64,000 bases of DNA from Cunninghamella blakesleeana (Eukaryota; Mucoromycota; Mucoromycetes; Mucorales; Cunninghamellaceae). Position 1 is the stretch's first letter. Each line of letters opens with the position of its first letter. The position numbers were made by a program, and so were the translations under genes. The notes under the pieces are model-generated. The model worked only from the letters and a program-made list of their open reading frames with translations, did no database searches and was not told where the DNA came from. The stretch lies in the NCBI GenBank assembly GCA_017871115.1, contig JAFCIZ010000006.1:1612001-1676000 (forward strand), in the 5' to 3' direction. Below, one piece after another: positions 23,669 through 35,604 of the stretch.

Positions 23669-26600
23669 TTAGCTGGAACATCAGTATCACATATCACCAA
23701 TTTACTTACTTTATACCTTCAAACATCATACAAACACATTCGTGAGCTGACTGGAAAGTTAGTAAACAAAACATTATCCGATTCTTTTATGTTTAAACAT
23801 GACGCTGATGAAGTACAACTATGGTTATTAGCACTTCCTAAAAATTATATATCTCAAACAAGTAGCGGTTCTTCGACAATGTCTGCAGATCAAGAAGCTG
23901 TACTTCATTTTCTAGATGATTGCTTTATTCGATTTGGAAAAGCACAGTATAAATATACCGATAAACTTGTTGATTTTATCAATCAAACAGCTTCAAAAAC
24001 AAATCAAGGAAATATGGATACTGGTGGTAGTAGTGGTATCAACTCTGGTTATACTCACCCTTTCAGCCCATTGCTTTTGACGTTACTTGAACAATATCAG
24101 TTTCTAAATACTGAAAAGACACCGTTAGCAAGATATATTTGCCGATTGATTTTGCTTCTTCAAACAAAACAGAAAGAAACAATTTATTTATACTCACTTT
24201 TTGAAAAATATTTACAACCATCTGAGGATCAATTCGATTTAGATAATATTCAACACATTGGTGATTGGAATATGCGATATATTTTACAAGAAACAAAATT
24301 ATGTCTTGATTCTAAGTTGATTCGCGATGCTCTATTCCGCAATACTATTGATCGATCAAAGGAAGATTCTAACAATAATAATAGTTTTATAGCTACAATT
24401 TCATCAAATTCAGTGGATAACGTCTATGAAAAACAAAAACAATTTGTCCAAGTATTAAATTCTTTACCTGTAGTTTCAATATCTATGCATCTTACTGAAA
24501 CAGCAGAATATTGTACTAAAGTCTTGAAATTTGATTCCTATCATCTCCTTGTTGATTACCTTGCTGATCGTCATCCACTTGCTGGTAATTTATTTTCTTA
24601 TCCTGATTTAGAAGGTGCAAATCACTTAGAACCAGAAAGGTAATAGTTATATTTACACAATATATTTGTAAGTATATATTGAGTTTAATACTCATATAAT
24701 TTTGATTTTTTTATTATATATATTTATATTTAGTTCATTATTTCAAGTATTAAAAAATATCCCATTCCATATTCTTTTTATTAATGCATGGTATTATTCT
24801 GGAGATCGCACATTGGCAACTACAGTTTTAAAATCTGTAATAGCTAATATGGACAGATATCAATTATCCTGCGCCTTTTTATTCACCTTACAGCACTTGG
24901 CCATTGTTTTAGAAAATGAAAACGACTTTACTTTCAAGACTTCAACTGGTTTTATTTTACAAGTCTTACAATTAGGGTTGGAGAAGATGGATTATGATTT
25001 TAAGGACGATTTGGATCAGTTAGAACTCAAAGCAATTATATCGGATCATTATGCATTTAAAAAACTGGATAGATTGATCATGAAATTATTTTATAATCTT
25101 TGTGAAAGTAAATTCGATTGTGAAAGCTTGGATATTGATGTAAGTTATATATATATTTAAAAAAACACAAAAAAACAAAAACAAAACATATTAAAATATT
25201 AATAAAATTATACTATCCCTTATTTCTAATTTTTCTTAAACTTTCTATTTTATTATTTATTCACCAAAGCTATTATCATTATTAGTAGAACACACCAATA
25301 TCATTATAAAACTATTATCACCAGTGTATATTTTAAATTCCATAACATCAATCGACTTTGACACATTTTATAAATATTGTATGAATCATGACCAAAAGCC
25401 TTTATACCACAATATCATAAAGCTTTTAATCAACTTAATCAATTTTATAAAAAGAGAGCCTAGTAAAGCAATTAAAGTAACCATACCTAGTAAAATTTTT
25501 GAAATATTTATTAATTTATGGCAAACAAAATCTGAAATGTGGCTAGAGGCAGATATCATATCGTTCTTGGATAAGGAATCATCTCAAGTGATGGGCGAAA
25601 ATTACTATGCATCACAGCAATTGATATTAAATGCTTGTTGTGATATGATTGTAAAACGTATTATAAATGGGGAAACATGTACTGTGGATTTAAACTTAAT
25701 TCAAGACGCATGTAAAATAAAAGGTGTGTCGGTGGCATCCTTTATCTTAGAAGCAATATCATCAGCATCAATCAAAACAATTACTTCTACTTTTGTACAT
25801 TTGATCTCAGTAGGATTCCATTTAATATTAGATTCGGAAACGATGGACGATGGAACAGAGTATTTGGAAACAGTTATAAAATTCATTTTAAAAGCACTTG
25901 CGAAGGCAGCTGATGTTACAACCGTTTCTGATATTAGTATAGAAGGCGATGATGAAGTATACGATGCTTTATCAGTTTTATTAAATACAATTGAATTCGA
26001 TTGGAAACAACTAGATGCAGAATCTGTACGTGATTTTGTATTAGCTATGCTACTTGACAATTTATCGAACGCTTCATCTATTAGGTTTACAACTGTATTG
26101 ATTGAAAAGGTTTATATTCAGGTAAAAAAAATAAAAATAAAATATATATATAAGATTGCTTTTATTTCGTTATACTAAAGTATTTACTTTTTAATATTAT
26201 TATTATTATATATGTATGTAGTATAACCGAAAAGAACCTATTGAGACATACATGCGACGAATTCTAGAGCACAGCCAATATCAAGAATTGACATCACCAA
26301 AATCAATTAAATATCTTCTTAAAAATGAATCATTCACTGATGAAGATAAATTACGTAATGAGCAACGACACGCCATTATTGAATTAATTCACGTATTACA
26401 TAACATTAGGCCATCCATATTTTCAGTACACCAAGGGTTATTGGATCCATTATTAACAAGCTATAGCGCAACAACATCAAAAACAGACCGTCTAATTTTA
26501 GACATTCTCCAATCAACAGAAAAACATAGTAAAGAAACTATTCTTCCTAAATTATTAATGTGGGGCGCTGGATCAGACAAAAACCGTCAAGCTCATATTC

Positions 26601-26961
26601 AAGCTGGAACACTATTAAAAGCTTCAACCATATCCATGGAAACAGTTAGTTTAATAGATCCAGAAATGATGGCACACACTTTTATGAAGTTACCTATATT
26701 AACAAAACAACCACCAACTTTTGATACAGCCGATATTTTAACCTACGATCCTTCTTTTTTTATACCTTTATTTGCCAACCTTATTGCTAATGGGTCTATG
26801 GACTGTAGAAGATTTATTGAATGTAATGGATTAAGTTTAATTATTGCTTCTTTATCATCTATGGATGAGGGTGTAAGAAATATTGGGTATCAAGTAATGG
26901 ATCAATTCTATGTATTACTTGAAGTAAGTTGAAAAATAAAATAAAAAAGGAAATTTATAGT

Positions 26962-26996
<35 letters not shown>

Positions 26997-27836
26997 TTAT
27001 TTATTATTACTATTATTACTATTATTACTATTATTATTATTAAATATAGCACACTAATTTCAGAGGCAAGCTTCCAGTGAAATTCTTATTAGATGTATTC
27101 AAAAATTCGATTGTAAATCGTTCTAATAGTGATACATCTCCTCGTTTATTGCCTTCTGTATGTCTCTGTGTTGCACAAGTAGCTTCTATTCTCTTATTAC
27201 CTACTCACTTTATGTTGCCGTACATTAATAAATGGATATTACAGAAACCATCTTTTGATTTTAATGTAAGAAATTAATTGAAAATATAATAATTCAAAAT
27301 TAGAAATTAGAAGTATGCAACTAGAAATAATAATTGAATGTATTATATTTATATCTTTTATTTTTTTTTAGCATGTCCCGCTCTTTGCGTCTGTGTTTAA
27401 TTCTACCAATAAAAATTATAGAAAAGAGCGATTATGGATTCTTGAAGTATTGTCATCATCTATTCAAACCTTTGACGATTATAAAGTTTTTTCACGTCAT
27501 CAAATATGGGATTTATTAGCCACTTTTTATAATTCTGGGCTTGCTGATGATAAAAGTAAACAAGTAATAATAGACATCATTAAACAAGCGGTGACTATAC
27601 CAACTGTTGCGATTCATTTAATTCAAAATAATGGGCTATTGACATGGATACACCAAATACTTGTTTCATTCCCTTCCTCATCAGCAATTGAAAATGAAAT
27701 CACTCAATGGAAATCCATCATACAACTTATACAAGATGCAGTTATAAAAGAGCATGCTCAAAATGATAAGGTTTCGGAAAGAATGAAATCCTTACTTTCT
27801 AATCAACTTTCATTTTTACAAACTTTAAACAATTAG
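20871..27836 (+). CDS. URB1: Nucleolar pre-ribosome-associated protein 1 (Urb1/Npa1)
   Basis: Fifteen exons: 20871-20943, 21029-21174, 21285-21392, 21535-21687, 21789-21855, 21946-22079, 22167-22271, 22361-22662, 22777-23537, 23673-24639, 24734-25139, 25270-26121, 26222-26923, 27050-27265, 27372-27836. They join to 1818 residues; yeast Npa1 is 1764. Recognised by DLRTFYVQFVLAFFIHGDSD, ELVREGFRR-type helical repeats, the GIPADLVHRFLLSICTVPG segment and ENILPSVYGRTVSSKGLQ, which track the Npa1/URB1 N-terminal and central domains. It is an alpha-solenoid scaffold acting in early nucleolar 60S assembly. Intron 3 appears to be a U12-type AT-AC intron (separate entry); all others are GT-AG. If intron 3 is instead GT-AG, residues around 110 differ slightly but the frame holds. 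Confidence 0.88.
21393..21534 (+). other. Probable U12-type AT-AC intron in URB1
   Basis: The intron starts ATATCCTTT, the full consensus for the minor-spliceosome AT-AC donor. It contains ATCCTTAAC (21492-21500), which matches 8 of 9 bases of the U12 branch-site consensus, and ends CAC. Removing 21393-21534 joins QQLVQS to ILHRHMKSIYRG in phase 0. The branch A is about 35 nt from the acceptor, longer than typical. A GT-AG alternative (21422-21545, weak GTTAAA donor) also keeps frame but inserts ISFFFLLITL. Confidence 0.6.
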
Positions 27837-28141
27837 ACTAGACAATCATTTGTATACAAATTTATCATCAACACTTTAATATACTTCATAATAAATTCAT
27901 TATTTTATATTCACAACGAATATATATATATATATATATATGAATATATTCAGCTATTTTTTCTTTTTTAGTTTAAATTTAAAATATGAAAGCATGATTT
28001 ATTTTTAAAACTCAGTTTTGACGCAGCTGACCCGCCTAAGAAATTGTTTTTAAAACCGCAGAATTTTTCGTTTTATCCCCTTTTTTTTCTCAACCTTTTT
28101 TTATTACATATAAACACCTTTTTATATATTTATATATATCA

Positions 28142-29934
28142 ATGTCAGTACAAGACGTTTACAATAATATTTATTCTAGATTTCATTCTGTTAGAGAATA
28201 TCTTGCTCCTATATTAAAAGATTCAAAATTCAAGGAAACTGGTTGTTTAACACCAGAAGAAGTAAGTATAACATGTGCTACTAATTAAACTAACTACAAT
28301 GGATAATCATAATAATATTACATCATATACATACTAATATATATATATATATATGTATATACATAATAATATATTTATAGTTTGTAGCTGCTGGAGAATT
28401 TTTAGTATACAAGTGTCCAACTTGGTCTTGGTAAGATGTTTATCTTTAAACCATTTATAAATAAATTAAAAATAATAAATAAATAAAATCGATTTCTTAT
28501 ACTGATAACTTATTCTATTGTATTCTATGTCTATAATTTTAATAAAAATAGGGAAGCAGGCTTGGAAGAAAAACAAAGGGACTATTTGCCCAAGGATAAA
28601 CAATTTTTAGTAACACGGAATGGTAATAAATGTTATTTCGAAAAATATTATGTAAAAAGATAATAGATAATAATAATAATAAAAGTATAAATAATAATGT
28701 ATATATAAATATATAAATATACAAATATAGTACCTTGTCTGAGAAGAGCAAAACAAATGGAATTTACGGATAATGATGAACAAGATACAAAAATGATAGC
28801 TACCGAAGAAGATGGCGATGATGATGAAAATGCTTGGACATATACACATAGTTCTAGAGGTTGGTATAACAATTAAAATGATCAAAATGAAAAGATTTTT
28901 TATTAATATATATAGATATAGATATAGATATAGAAAAGGGACTAACGTTTATATATATGTGTGTGTTTATTATTACTATATTTATATTCTAGTACCACAA
29001 TCTATGGAAGAAATGGCACAACATATTATTGATGATGAAGAACAAGAAGAAGAAGCTAGAAAACAACTTTCATCTTTAAATATAGACAATAGCACTACAC
29101 CAAATTTAGAGGATATTCCAGATATAGATGATATCCCTGATATGGAAGACGACCAAGTTATTGAAGAAGATGATCCAGTAACGTATCAATTTATATCTAT
29201 AATTATATACATATGTATATAGAGACAGGAATTAACTAACGTAACATACCTTTTTTTATACTTTTTATTTTATATAGGCAACAGCTAATGTAACAGATGA
29301 AAGCAAGTAAGTGATTAAATATATATAATAAATATATAAATAAAAGTCATTATGATTCAATATATACGAATATGTATTTATATATAATATATTTATTTAT
29401 CAATCTATATTTAGTGATAAAATATTACAAGTAAGAACCTACGATGTTTTTATTACTTACGATAAATATTATCAAACACCACGTATTTGGATTTTTGGTT
29501 ATGATGAAGTAAGTATATTAAATTAAAAGAATTCAAATTAAATAAAGAAAATAATAATTGTTTAGGACATAATATTAATATCAATAATACTAATCATTTC
29601 TTCCTTTGTATTATTGTCATTATTACTATTATTATCACTATTACTATTATTATCTTTATTACTATTAATTATTAATTAATCATTAGCAACGAAGACCATT
29701 AACATCTCATCAAGTTTTCGAAGATGTAAATCAAGATTATGTGAAAAAAACTGTTACTATTGAACCTCATCCTCATCTTAATTTAAATTTAGCATCCATA
29801 CATCCATGCAAACATGCTGAAGTAATGAAGAAAATTATTGAACGTCTAGGAAATGGTGTATCTGCTGGAGTAGCTATACAAGGGGAAGAAATCCGGGTAG
29901 ATCAGTAAGTTATATTACATAAAATAAAATAAGG

Positions 29935-29991
<57 letters not shown>

Positions 29992-30147
29992 TTTTATTCT
30001 ATTTTTTTTTTTTTATTTGTATTTGTATACTTATTTGTTTTTTGTTTGTCATTTATTTATTTTTTATCTAGGTATTTAATCATCTTTTTGAAATTTATAA
30101 GTTCTGTTGTACCTACTATTGATTATGACCATACTATTAGTGCTTAA
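28142..30147 (+). CDS. ATG3: Autophagy E2-like conjugating enzyme Atg3
   Basis: Nine exons (28142-28261, 28381-28430, 28552-28622, 28731-28859, 28993-29177, 29278-29306, 29415-29508, 29687-29904, 30072-30147) give 323 residues. [21 protein letters not shown] is the N-terminal membrane-sensing helix. [17 protein letters not shown] and VPCLRRAKQ are E2 core motifs. A long acidic disordered insert follows, then [18 protein letters not shown] and the active-site motif HPCKHA with Cys about 267. Atg3 transfers Atg8 to phosphatidylethanolamine during autophagosome formation. The exon 4 donor is GTTGGT, which is atypical; no better donor keeps the frame. The (ATT)n-rich last intron is expanded. A CGG-TTTAAA-like element (28047-28059, reverse orientation) lies about 85 bp before the start. 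Confidence 0.94.
29939..29990. repeat. (TTA)n microsatellite in ATG3 intron
   Basis: About 17 uninterrupted ATT/TTA units inside the last intron of ATG3. Confidence 0.8.
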
Positions 30148-30591
30148 ATACATAGCCGATATATATATACTATTTAAATTATCTTTTTTATTTCGAATGT
30201 ATCAGTGTAATCTTATACTAATATATTAATTCATACATTTTCGATAATCTTATTGGTTCATTTTTTTGCGGAATAGAACAAAATGAATTTTTTTTTATTT
30301 ATTTATTATGATTAAATGAAAATGAGATTGATTTTTTTATAAAAAAAGAAATAATAATAAAAAGGAAAGAAAAAAAAAATAATAAATATAAAAATTCTAG
30401 AAATAAGAATAATAAATAAATAAAAAAACAAATGTATGAAATGAATGAATAATAAAAGAAAAAGATGAGGTAAATAAATAAAAAAAAGATATATTTACAA
30501 GAGATATAAAACTAGTATACAAATACATATATATATAAAATAACATTTTGATTTTTGATATTGATTTTAATTTGGTTTTTTTTTTTTTTCT
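30148..30591. other. Convergent 3' interval
   Basis: ATG3 and the response regulator end towards each other here. It is almost wholly A/T, with A-rich stretches from 30340 to 30490. No gene or structured element was recognised. Confidence 0.5.
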
Positions 30592-31268
30592 TCAAGAATT
30601 ATAATCCCAATGTGATCCATACATTAATACTTGAGTTAAAGAATTTCGTAAAACAAAGGGAGAAACAGGTTTAGCAAGACAGCCATTCTATAAAAAATTA
30701 AATCAGAGTATGAATATAATGAAATTATTTTATTTTTTCAACAGGTATTTTCATTGTATTATCATTATTATTATTTTCTTTACCATGCCAACCTTTAAGT
30801 AAGTTTTTTTCCATTCTAGAGATATATTAGTTGTAACAGCAACGATAGGTACATGACGATTTTGATATAAAACAGGTGATAAAGAAGAACCTTGGTTGTT
30901 ATTATTTTTTATTTTTTGTTTTTGACCATTACGAATAAAACAAGCGGTATCAATCCCATTGAGATTAGGCATATCAATATCCATCAAAATCAAATCATAA
31001 ATATGTTGTTGTAATTTTTCAATTGCTTTTTCTCCACTTTCTACGAGATCCATATAACGAAAGACATTGGCCATGTGTGTATTTAAAACACGAGCCAAGA
31101 TTTGAAGATTAATATCGTTATCATCTACAAGTAAAACACGTAAATGATTACTACTATTATTAATGGAAGAATGATAAAAATAGGGACGTTTTAAAATGGT
31201 AGGTGATGTAGGTGATTTTGGAATTAATAATGTTCTTCGAAATTGTGAGTTGACAGGTGAGAGATTGC

Positions 31269-31317
<49 letters not shown>

Positions 31318-31742
31318 AAAGATCGCGTTGGCTGTAGTAGTAGTAGTAGTTGGTTTTGCTTTGGATGTATTGACAGGTCCAATGGTAGGTGTAGAAGGTA
31401 GTAAAAGTGAAGTTGATGAATCATAGGCTGAGGATGAAGGTGGTGTTGCTGAGGATGATATTAAAGATTTGGGTGGTTCCTCTTCCGAATCAATTGAGCA
31501 TAAAAATATAGAGTGTCGTGGAAGTGAAGTCCGTCTAGTATATTGATATGTATATTGTAATGAGGCTCTTCTTCTTTGAAATAGTTTAGAAGGTAAAAGG
31601 GTTGGAGAAGATTGATCTATCTCATCAGTAGTTGTATCATTATTATTATTGTTATTGTTATTATATGATGATAAAGCTGTTTCCCCAGCGGATGCTGAAC
31701 ATCGACGAAGTTGAGAATTAATATACTCCAGTTTGAATATTT
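30592..31742 (-). CDS. Response regulator receiver protein, 5' end unresolved
   Basis: Two exons are clear: 30784-31742 and 30592-30687. The receiver domain reads LRVLLVDDNDIN, LILMDIDMPNLNG with the phospho-acceptor Asp, PIVAVTTN, and after the intron NGCLAKPVSP with the conserved Lys. All key residues are therefore present. Nothing follows the domain except a short tail, so it is a receiver without an output domain, similar in layout to fungal Srr1-type regulators. It would take phosphate from a hybrid histidine kinase through an HPt protein. The N-terminal half is Ser/Thr/Asn-rich, with an Asn run of 16. There is no in-frame ATG before the receiver domain, so an upstream exon is needed; the best acceptor is at 31743-31744. 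A weak candidate first exon begins at an ATG near 32159. The true end is therefore beyond 31742. Confidence 0.8.
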
Positions 31743-32799
31743 CTAATAATAATAATATTAATAAAAAAAACTTAAAAATAGGAAAGAATATATTTATAGA
31801 TGAAATTAATAAATGAAACACAATTATTAAAAAGAAAAAAGAAAAGGAACAGAAAGGGATTAATAAATAAATAATATAAATATATATATATTTAAATATA
31901 TATATCTAATTATTTATTTATTATATTAATTAAAAAAGTTGGTAAATGTCGAAAATAAAAAAAAAAAGAGAGAAAGAAAGAAAAAGAAAGGAAAAAAAAA
32001 GAGGAGAGAATGGGTAATTTTTATAAAAATAAAAAAAAAGATTCGAGATTTTAAATCCAGAACTTTTTTTTTGTTTTAAAAAGGAAACTCCCCCAAATAA
32101 ATATTTGATTTATTTATTTTAAAAAACTAAGAAATGTGTTTAAAAGTATAACAAACATAATATAGTGTAAAACGCCTTGTTGGGAAAAATAGTTTAAACT
32201 CGTTTTTCTTTTACCGGGAACCTATAATATATATAGATAAAATAAAAAATGATAAATATATAAAAACTACTGAATTACTTTTTTTTGTTTCTATTAATAT
32301 ATTTATAAATGCGCAGCACTGATTCTTTATTTTACCATCTCGAGCATATTGTATCTTTCATTTTTCCATTCACTTGGGTATAAAAATTTAATAGAATTGG
32401 GTGATGTTACTGTCTATTTAATAATAATAATAATAATAATAATAACAATAATAATAATAATATACTTTTTAGAATACGTGTAATAAAGTAATAATATGCT
32501 TGATTTACATTGTTAATTAGTTTTATATATATATATATATATATATGTATTTGTGTATGTGTGTGTATTTGTGTATAAATTACCAAAGGTTTTGTCATGG
32601 TTAGAATAAAAAAAAAAAAAAAAAAGATTTTTAAAAGCCAAAAAAAAAATATAAGCATTATTTTTTTAAAAGCCGCTAATTTTCTTTTTATAATTTTTTT
32701 CTTTTTTGCAGGCGACTCCTTTTTTTTTTTTCTTTTCATAGTTTTACATATATATATGATCTTGAATACTTTTTTTTTTTTTCTTCTCTACTTGTATAG
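31743..32799. other. Divergent promoter region with missing first exons
   Basis: It lies between the response regulator and the MPDU1-like gene. Each needs a first coding exon somewhere in here. The region has strong A/G-rich tracts (31955-32040), a CGAGATTTTAAATCC element (32044-32058), a short (AAT)n run at about 32419-32462, and a TG-rich stretch near 32546-32577. I cannot fix either start. Confidence 0.5.
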
Positions 32800-33749
32800 T
32801 TACTATAGCTTTAGGTGCACCTATTCCTTATCCAGGATATTTTGATCGTAAAAATATTTTGCCCTCATTTTTAAGCGATCCTTTGATAACACTTATTGGA
32901 GAAACTTGCTATGAATCTTTAATAGAAGATTTTCATATTACAGATGTGAACTGTTTAAAATATGCTTTTTCAAAAGTTCTTGGATTAGGCATCGTGTTCG
33001 GTAGCGCTATCATTAAAGTGCCACAAATGATTACCATTATGACAAAACGATCAGCGACTGGATTGTCTTTAGCTTCTTATTATTTGGAAACATATGCTTA
33101 TATTATCATCCTTGCTTATAATTTAAGACAGCATAATCCCTTCAGTACTTTTGGTGAAGTAGTTTTTATTGCTAGCCAAAATGTGCTTATTACTTTAATG
33201 ATTCTTTGGTACTCAAGAAAACAGCCACAATCACGACGTTTGCTTACGACAACTATAACACCTACAGCAATGGATTATAATATAATATGGACTTTATCTT
33301 ATAATTTTATTAGTTTTCTTGGTTCTTTTTTGATATTGTTGATGTCTTCTACACCTATGTGGCTATTAACAAGTCTTTATGCTTCCACAATCCCTATTAT
33401 ATTGGCCAGTAAAATACCTCAAATTCTTGCCAATTATCAAAATCAATCAACAGGTCAATTATCAGTCTTTGCTGTCATTAATTATTTTGCTGGAACCACG
33501 GCGCGTGTCTTTACAACTTTAACAGAATTGGATGATCCTCTTATGTTGGCTGGCAATATTTTGGCAAGCTTATTAAATGGTGTATTGGTATTACAAGTTT
33601 ATCTTTATTGGGGAAAATCAATGGATTATCATCAGCATACAAAACAAAATAAGGATAGTATCAACTCTAACAACATCAATACTATGATTAGCATGAATCA
33701 CGTCAATAATAATATTCTTAATGAAAAATCAGAATCAAAAGCAGATTAA
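32800..33749 (+). CDS. MPDU1-like PQ-loop protein, start exon unresolved
   Basis: The frame from 32800 to 33749 encodes a multi-pass membrane protein with two PQ loops: SAIIKVPQMITIM and ASKIPQILANYQNQSTGQLS. ETCYESLIEDFHITDVNCLKY and GTTARVFTTLTELDDP match mannose-P-dolichol utilisation defect 1 (Lec35), an ER membrane protein needed for use of dolichol-linked mannose and glucose in N-glycan and GPI synthesis. There is no in-frame ATG before the first PQ loop, so a short upstream exon supplies the start. All three possible acceptors (32799, 32808, 32814) need one base from it. One candidate is an ATG at about 32546 with a GTATGT donor after ten bases, but this lies in a TG repeat. The Asn/Lys tail is probably cytosolic. 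Confidence 0.82.
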
Positions 33750-34174
33750 AAATATAAGTGTATATTAGACTCAAAGATAATAGACTCTAGACCTCTCTCT
33801 TTCCATGTATGATATATATATATATATCTTTTTTTTTAAAAAAAAAAAAAAGAAAAAAAGAAAAGAAAGAAAAAAGATTAGAAAGAAAAAGAAAAACAAA
33901 TAAAAATTGTCAATTGTTTTTTAATTAAATCAATTTTTTTTAGCATTTATTCATATAGAAATTTAAGAAACGGTAATGAATTTGCCGAATTTCAACGGCG
34001 TTTAAAAATAATAAAGATTATTAAAGATAAATTCGAATAACAGTGATTGGATGAAACGAAAAAAAAGGAACAATTTAAAACTCTTGATTACAACTATTAC
34101 CTATTTTTGATATTTTCTTGTTACGAAATACTTTTTTTTTATTCAACATTTTACATTTATTTACCCAACAATTG

Positions 34175-35287
34175 ATGTTTACTGCTGCATTTCAATCCTT
34201 TTCCAAGGGTATAAAAAGACAATCAACTATTTGGATTCGTCGTCAATCAACTTCTTCTTCTACAATACAACAACAAAAGCGTCGTATTAGAAATTCTCCT
34301 CTTCTCTACTCTACTTTATCAGCAATTTTAGCAACAGGTGCAACTTATACAGCCATGGCCACACAACATCATGAAGCTCTTTTAGAACAAAAACAAGTCT
34401 TGTCCGGTGCATATCATGAACATACTGAATTAGGAAAGCAAGAACTTGATAACTTAGATATAGTTAAAAATGCTCGGGAAAATCCTGATTTGTTTGAAAT
34501 GGAAGCTTATAGCCAATTAAAGGGTAGTGCTAAATTAAATAGTTTGACTGCTAGTGTAAGTTTAATTTTTATGTTTTTTGATCTTGGAAAGGAAACAGAG
34601 AAAAAAAAAAAAAGCTTTTAAAAATAACCAATTAATTATATATATATAATTGATTTATTTATTAGACATTAAGAGGAAAAGGGAAAATCATTGTTCCTCC
34701 TGTGGTATTCTTTAATCAAAATCGAACTGAAGTTATGATCGTGTGCCATTTAGGAAAAGAGCTATGCGGTCATGAGGGTAAGATATAATTTACATAGGCA
34801 TATTTAAAGATTTTAATAACGATGTCTAAACCCATATATTTTATTCTTTATTTTTTTCATTTTTTTTTTAAAAAAATATTAGGTATTATCCATGGAGGTA
34901 TGTTGGCTACACTTCTTGACGAATGCCTTGCTTGTGTTGTAAGTTAATAATAAATGCCAAGAAAAATATGAAATGAAATTAAAAAATAAAAAACTATCAT
35001 AATAATAATTTATTTATATTTCTTTTTCATTTTTTAATATCATATATTTAATATAGGCAATGCCTTCTTTACCTAACTATGTCGGTTTCACTGCTAATTT
35101 GAATATCGATTATAGAAAACCTGTCAAATCAAACCAATGGGTAGTCTTAAAAGGAAAATTAAACAAGGTTGAAGGTCGTAAAGCATATGTTGAAGCATGG
35201 ATTGAAGATATAGAAGGTCAGCATAAATTTGTAGAAGCTACTTCTTTATATATATCACCCAAATCACCTTTAGCTCGTGTACTTTAA
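34175..35287 (+). CDS. Hot-dog-fold acyl-CoA thioesterase (THEM4-like), probably mitochondrial
   Basis: Four exons (34175-34555, 34666-34777, 34883-34938, 35057-35287) give 259 residues. The C-terminal half is a hot-dog fold, with the active-site pattern IIHGGMLATLLDECLAC, then NLNIDYRKPVKSNQW and GRKAYVEAWIED. The first 30 residues (MFTAAFQSFSKGIKRQSTIW) are basic and lack acidic residues, like a mitochondrial presequence. A hydrophobic segment, SAILATGATYTAMAT, follows at about 55, so inner-membrane attachment is possible. Acyl-CoA substrates are inferred from the family only. The start at 34175 is the first ATG in the frame. CGGCGTTTAAAA lies about 170 bp upstream. Confidence 0.82.
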
Positions 35288-35604
35288 TATTATATTTTTA
35301 TAGAATAGTATTTTAAATATATCGTAATATACTTATTTATATATATATATCATCACTACCATTCATGTTTAATATTTATTGCCATTTTTTTTATCTTTTA
35401 TCTTAATCTATGTCTTATTACCTTATTCTCCTTTTTAATCAATAAAAAAAAACTTTTGTTTCGGACTATAATTTTTTTTATTAAATTCTGATTGGATAAA
35501 AAAAATTTAACTTAGCAAAGCTAAAAAAAAACTCTTTTTTCTTTCTCTTTTTCTTTTTTTTTTTTTTCTTCTTCTGCAAACAAATATAAAATAAAAAAAA
35601 AAAA

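Noticed and set aside
31743..31821. N-terminal membrane helix for the response regulator
   Set aside because: The frame here starts at GTG, not ATG, and reads like an intron end with a T-rich tract and TAG acceptor.
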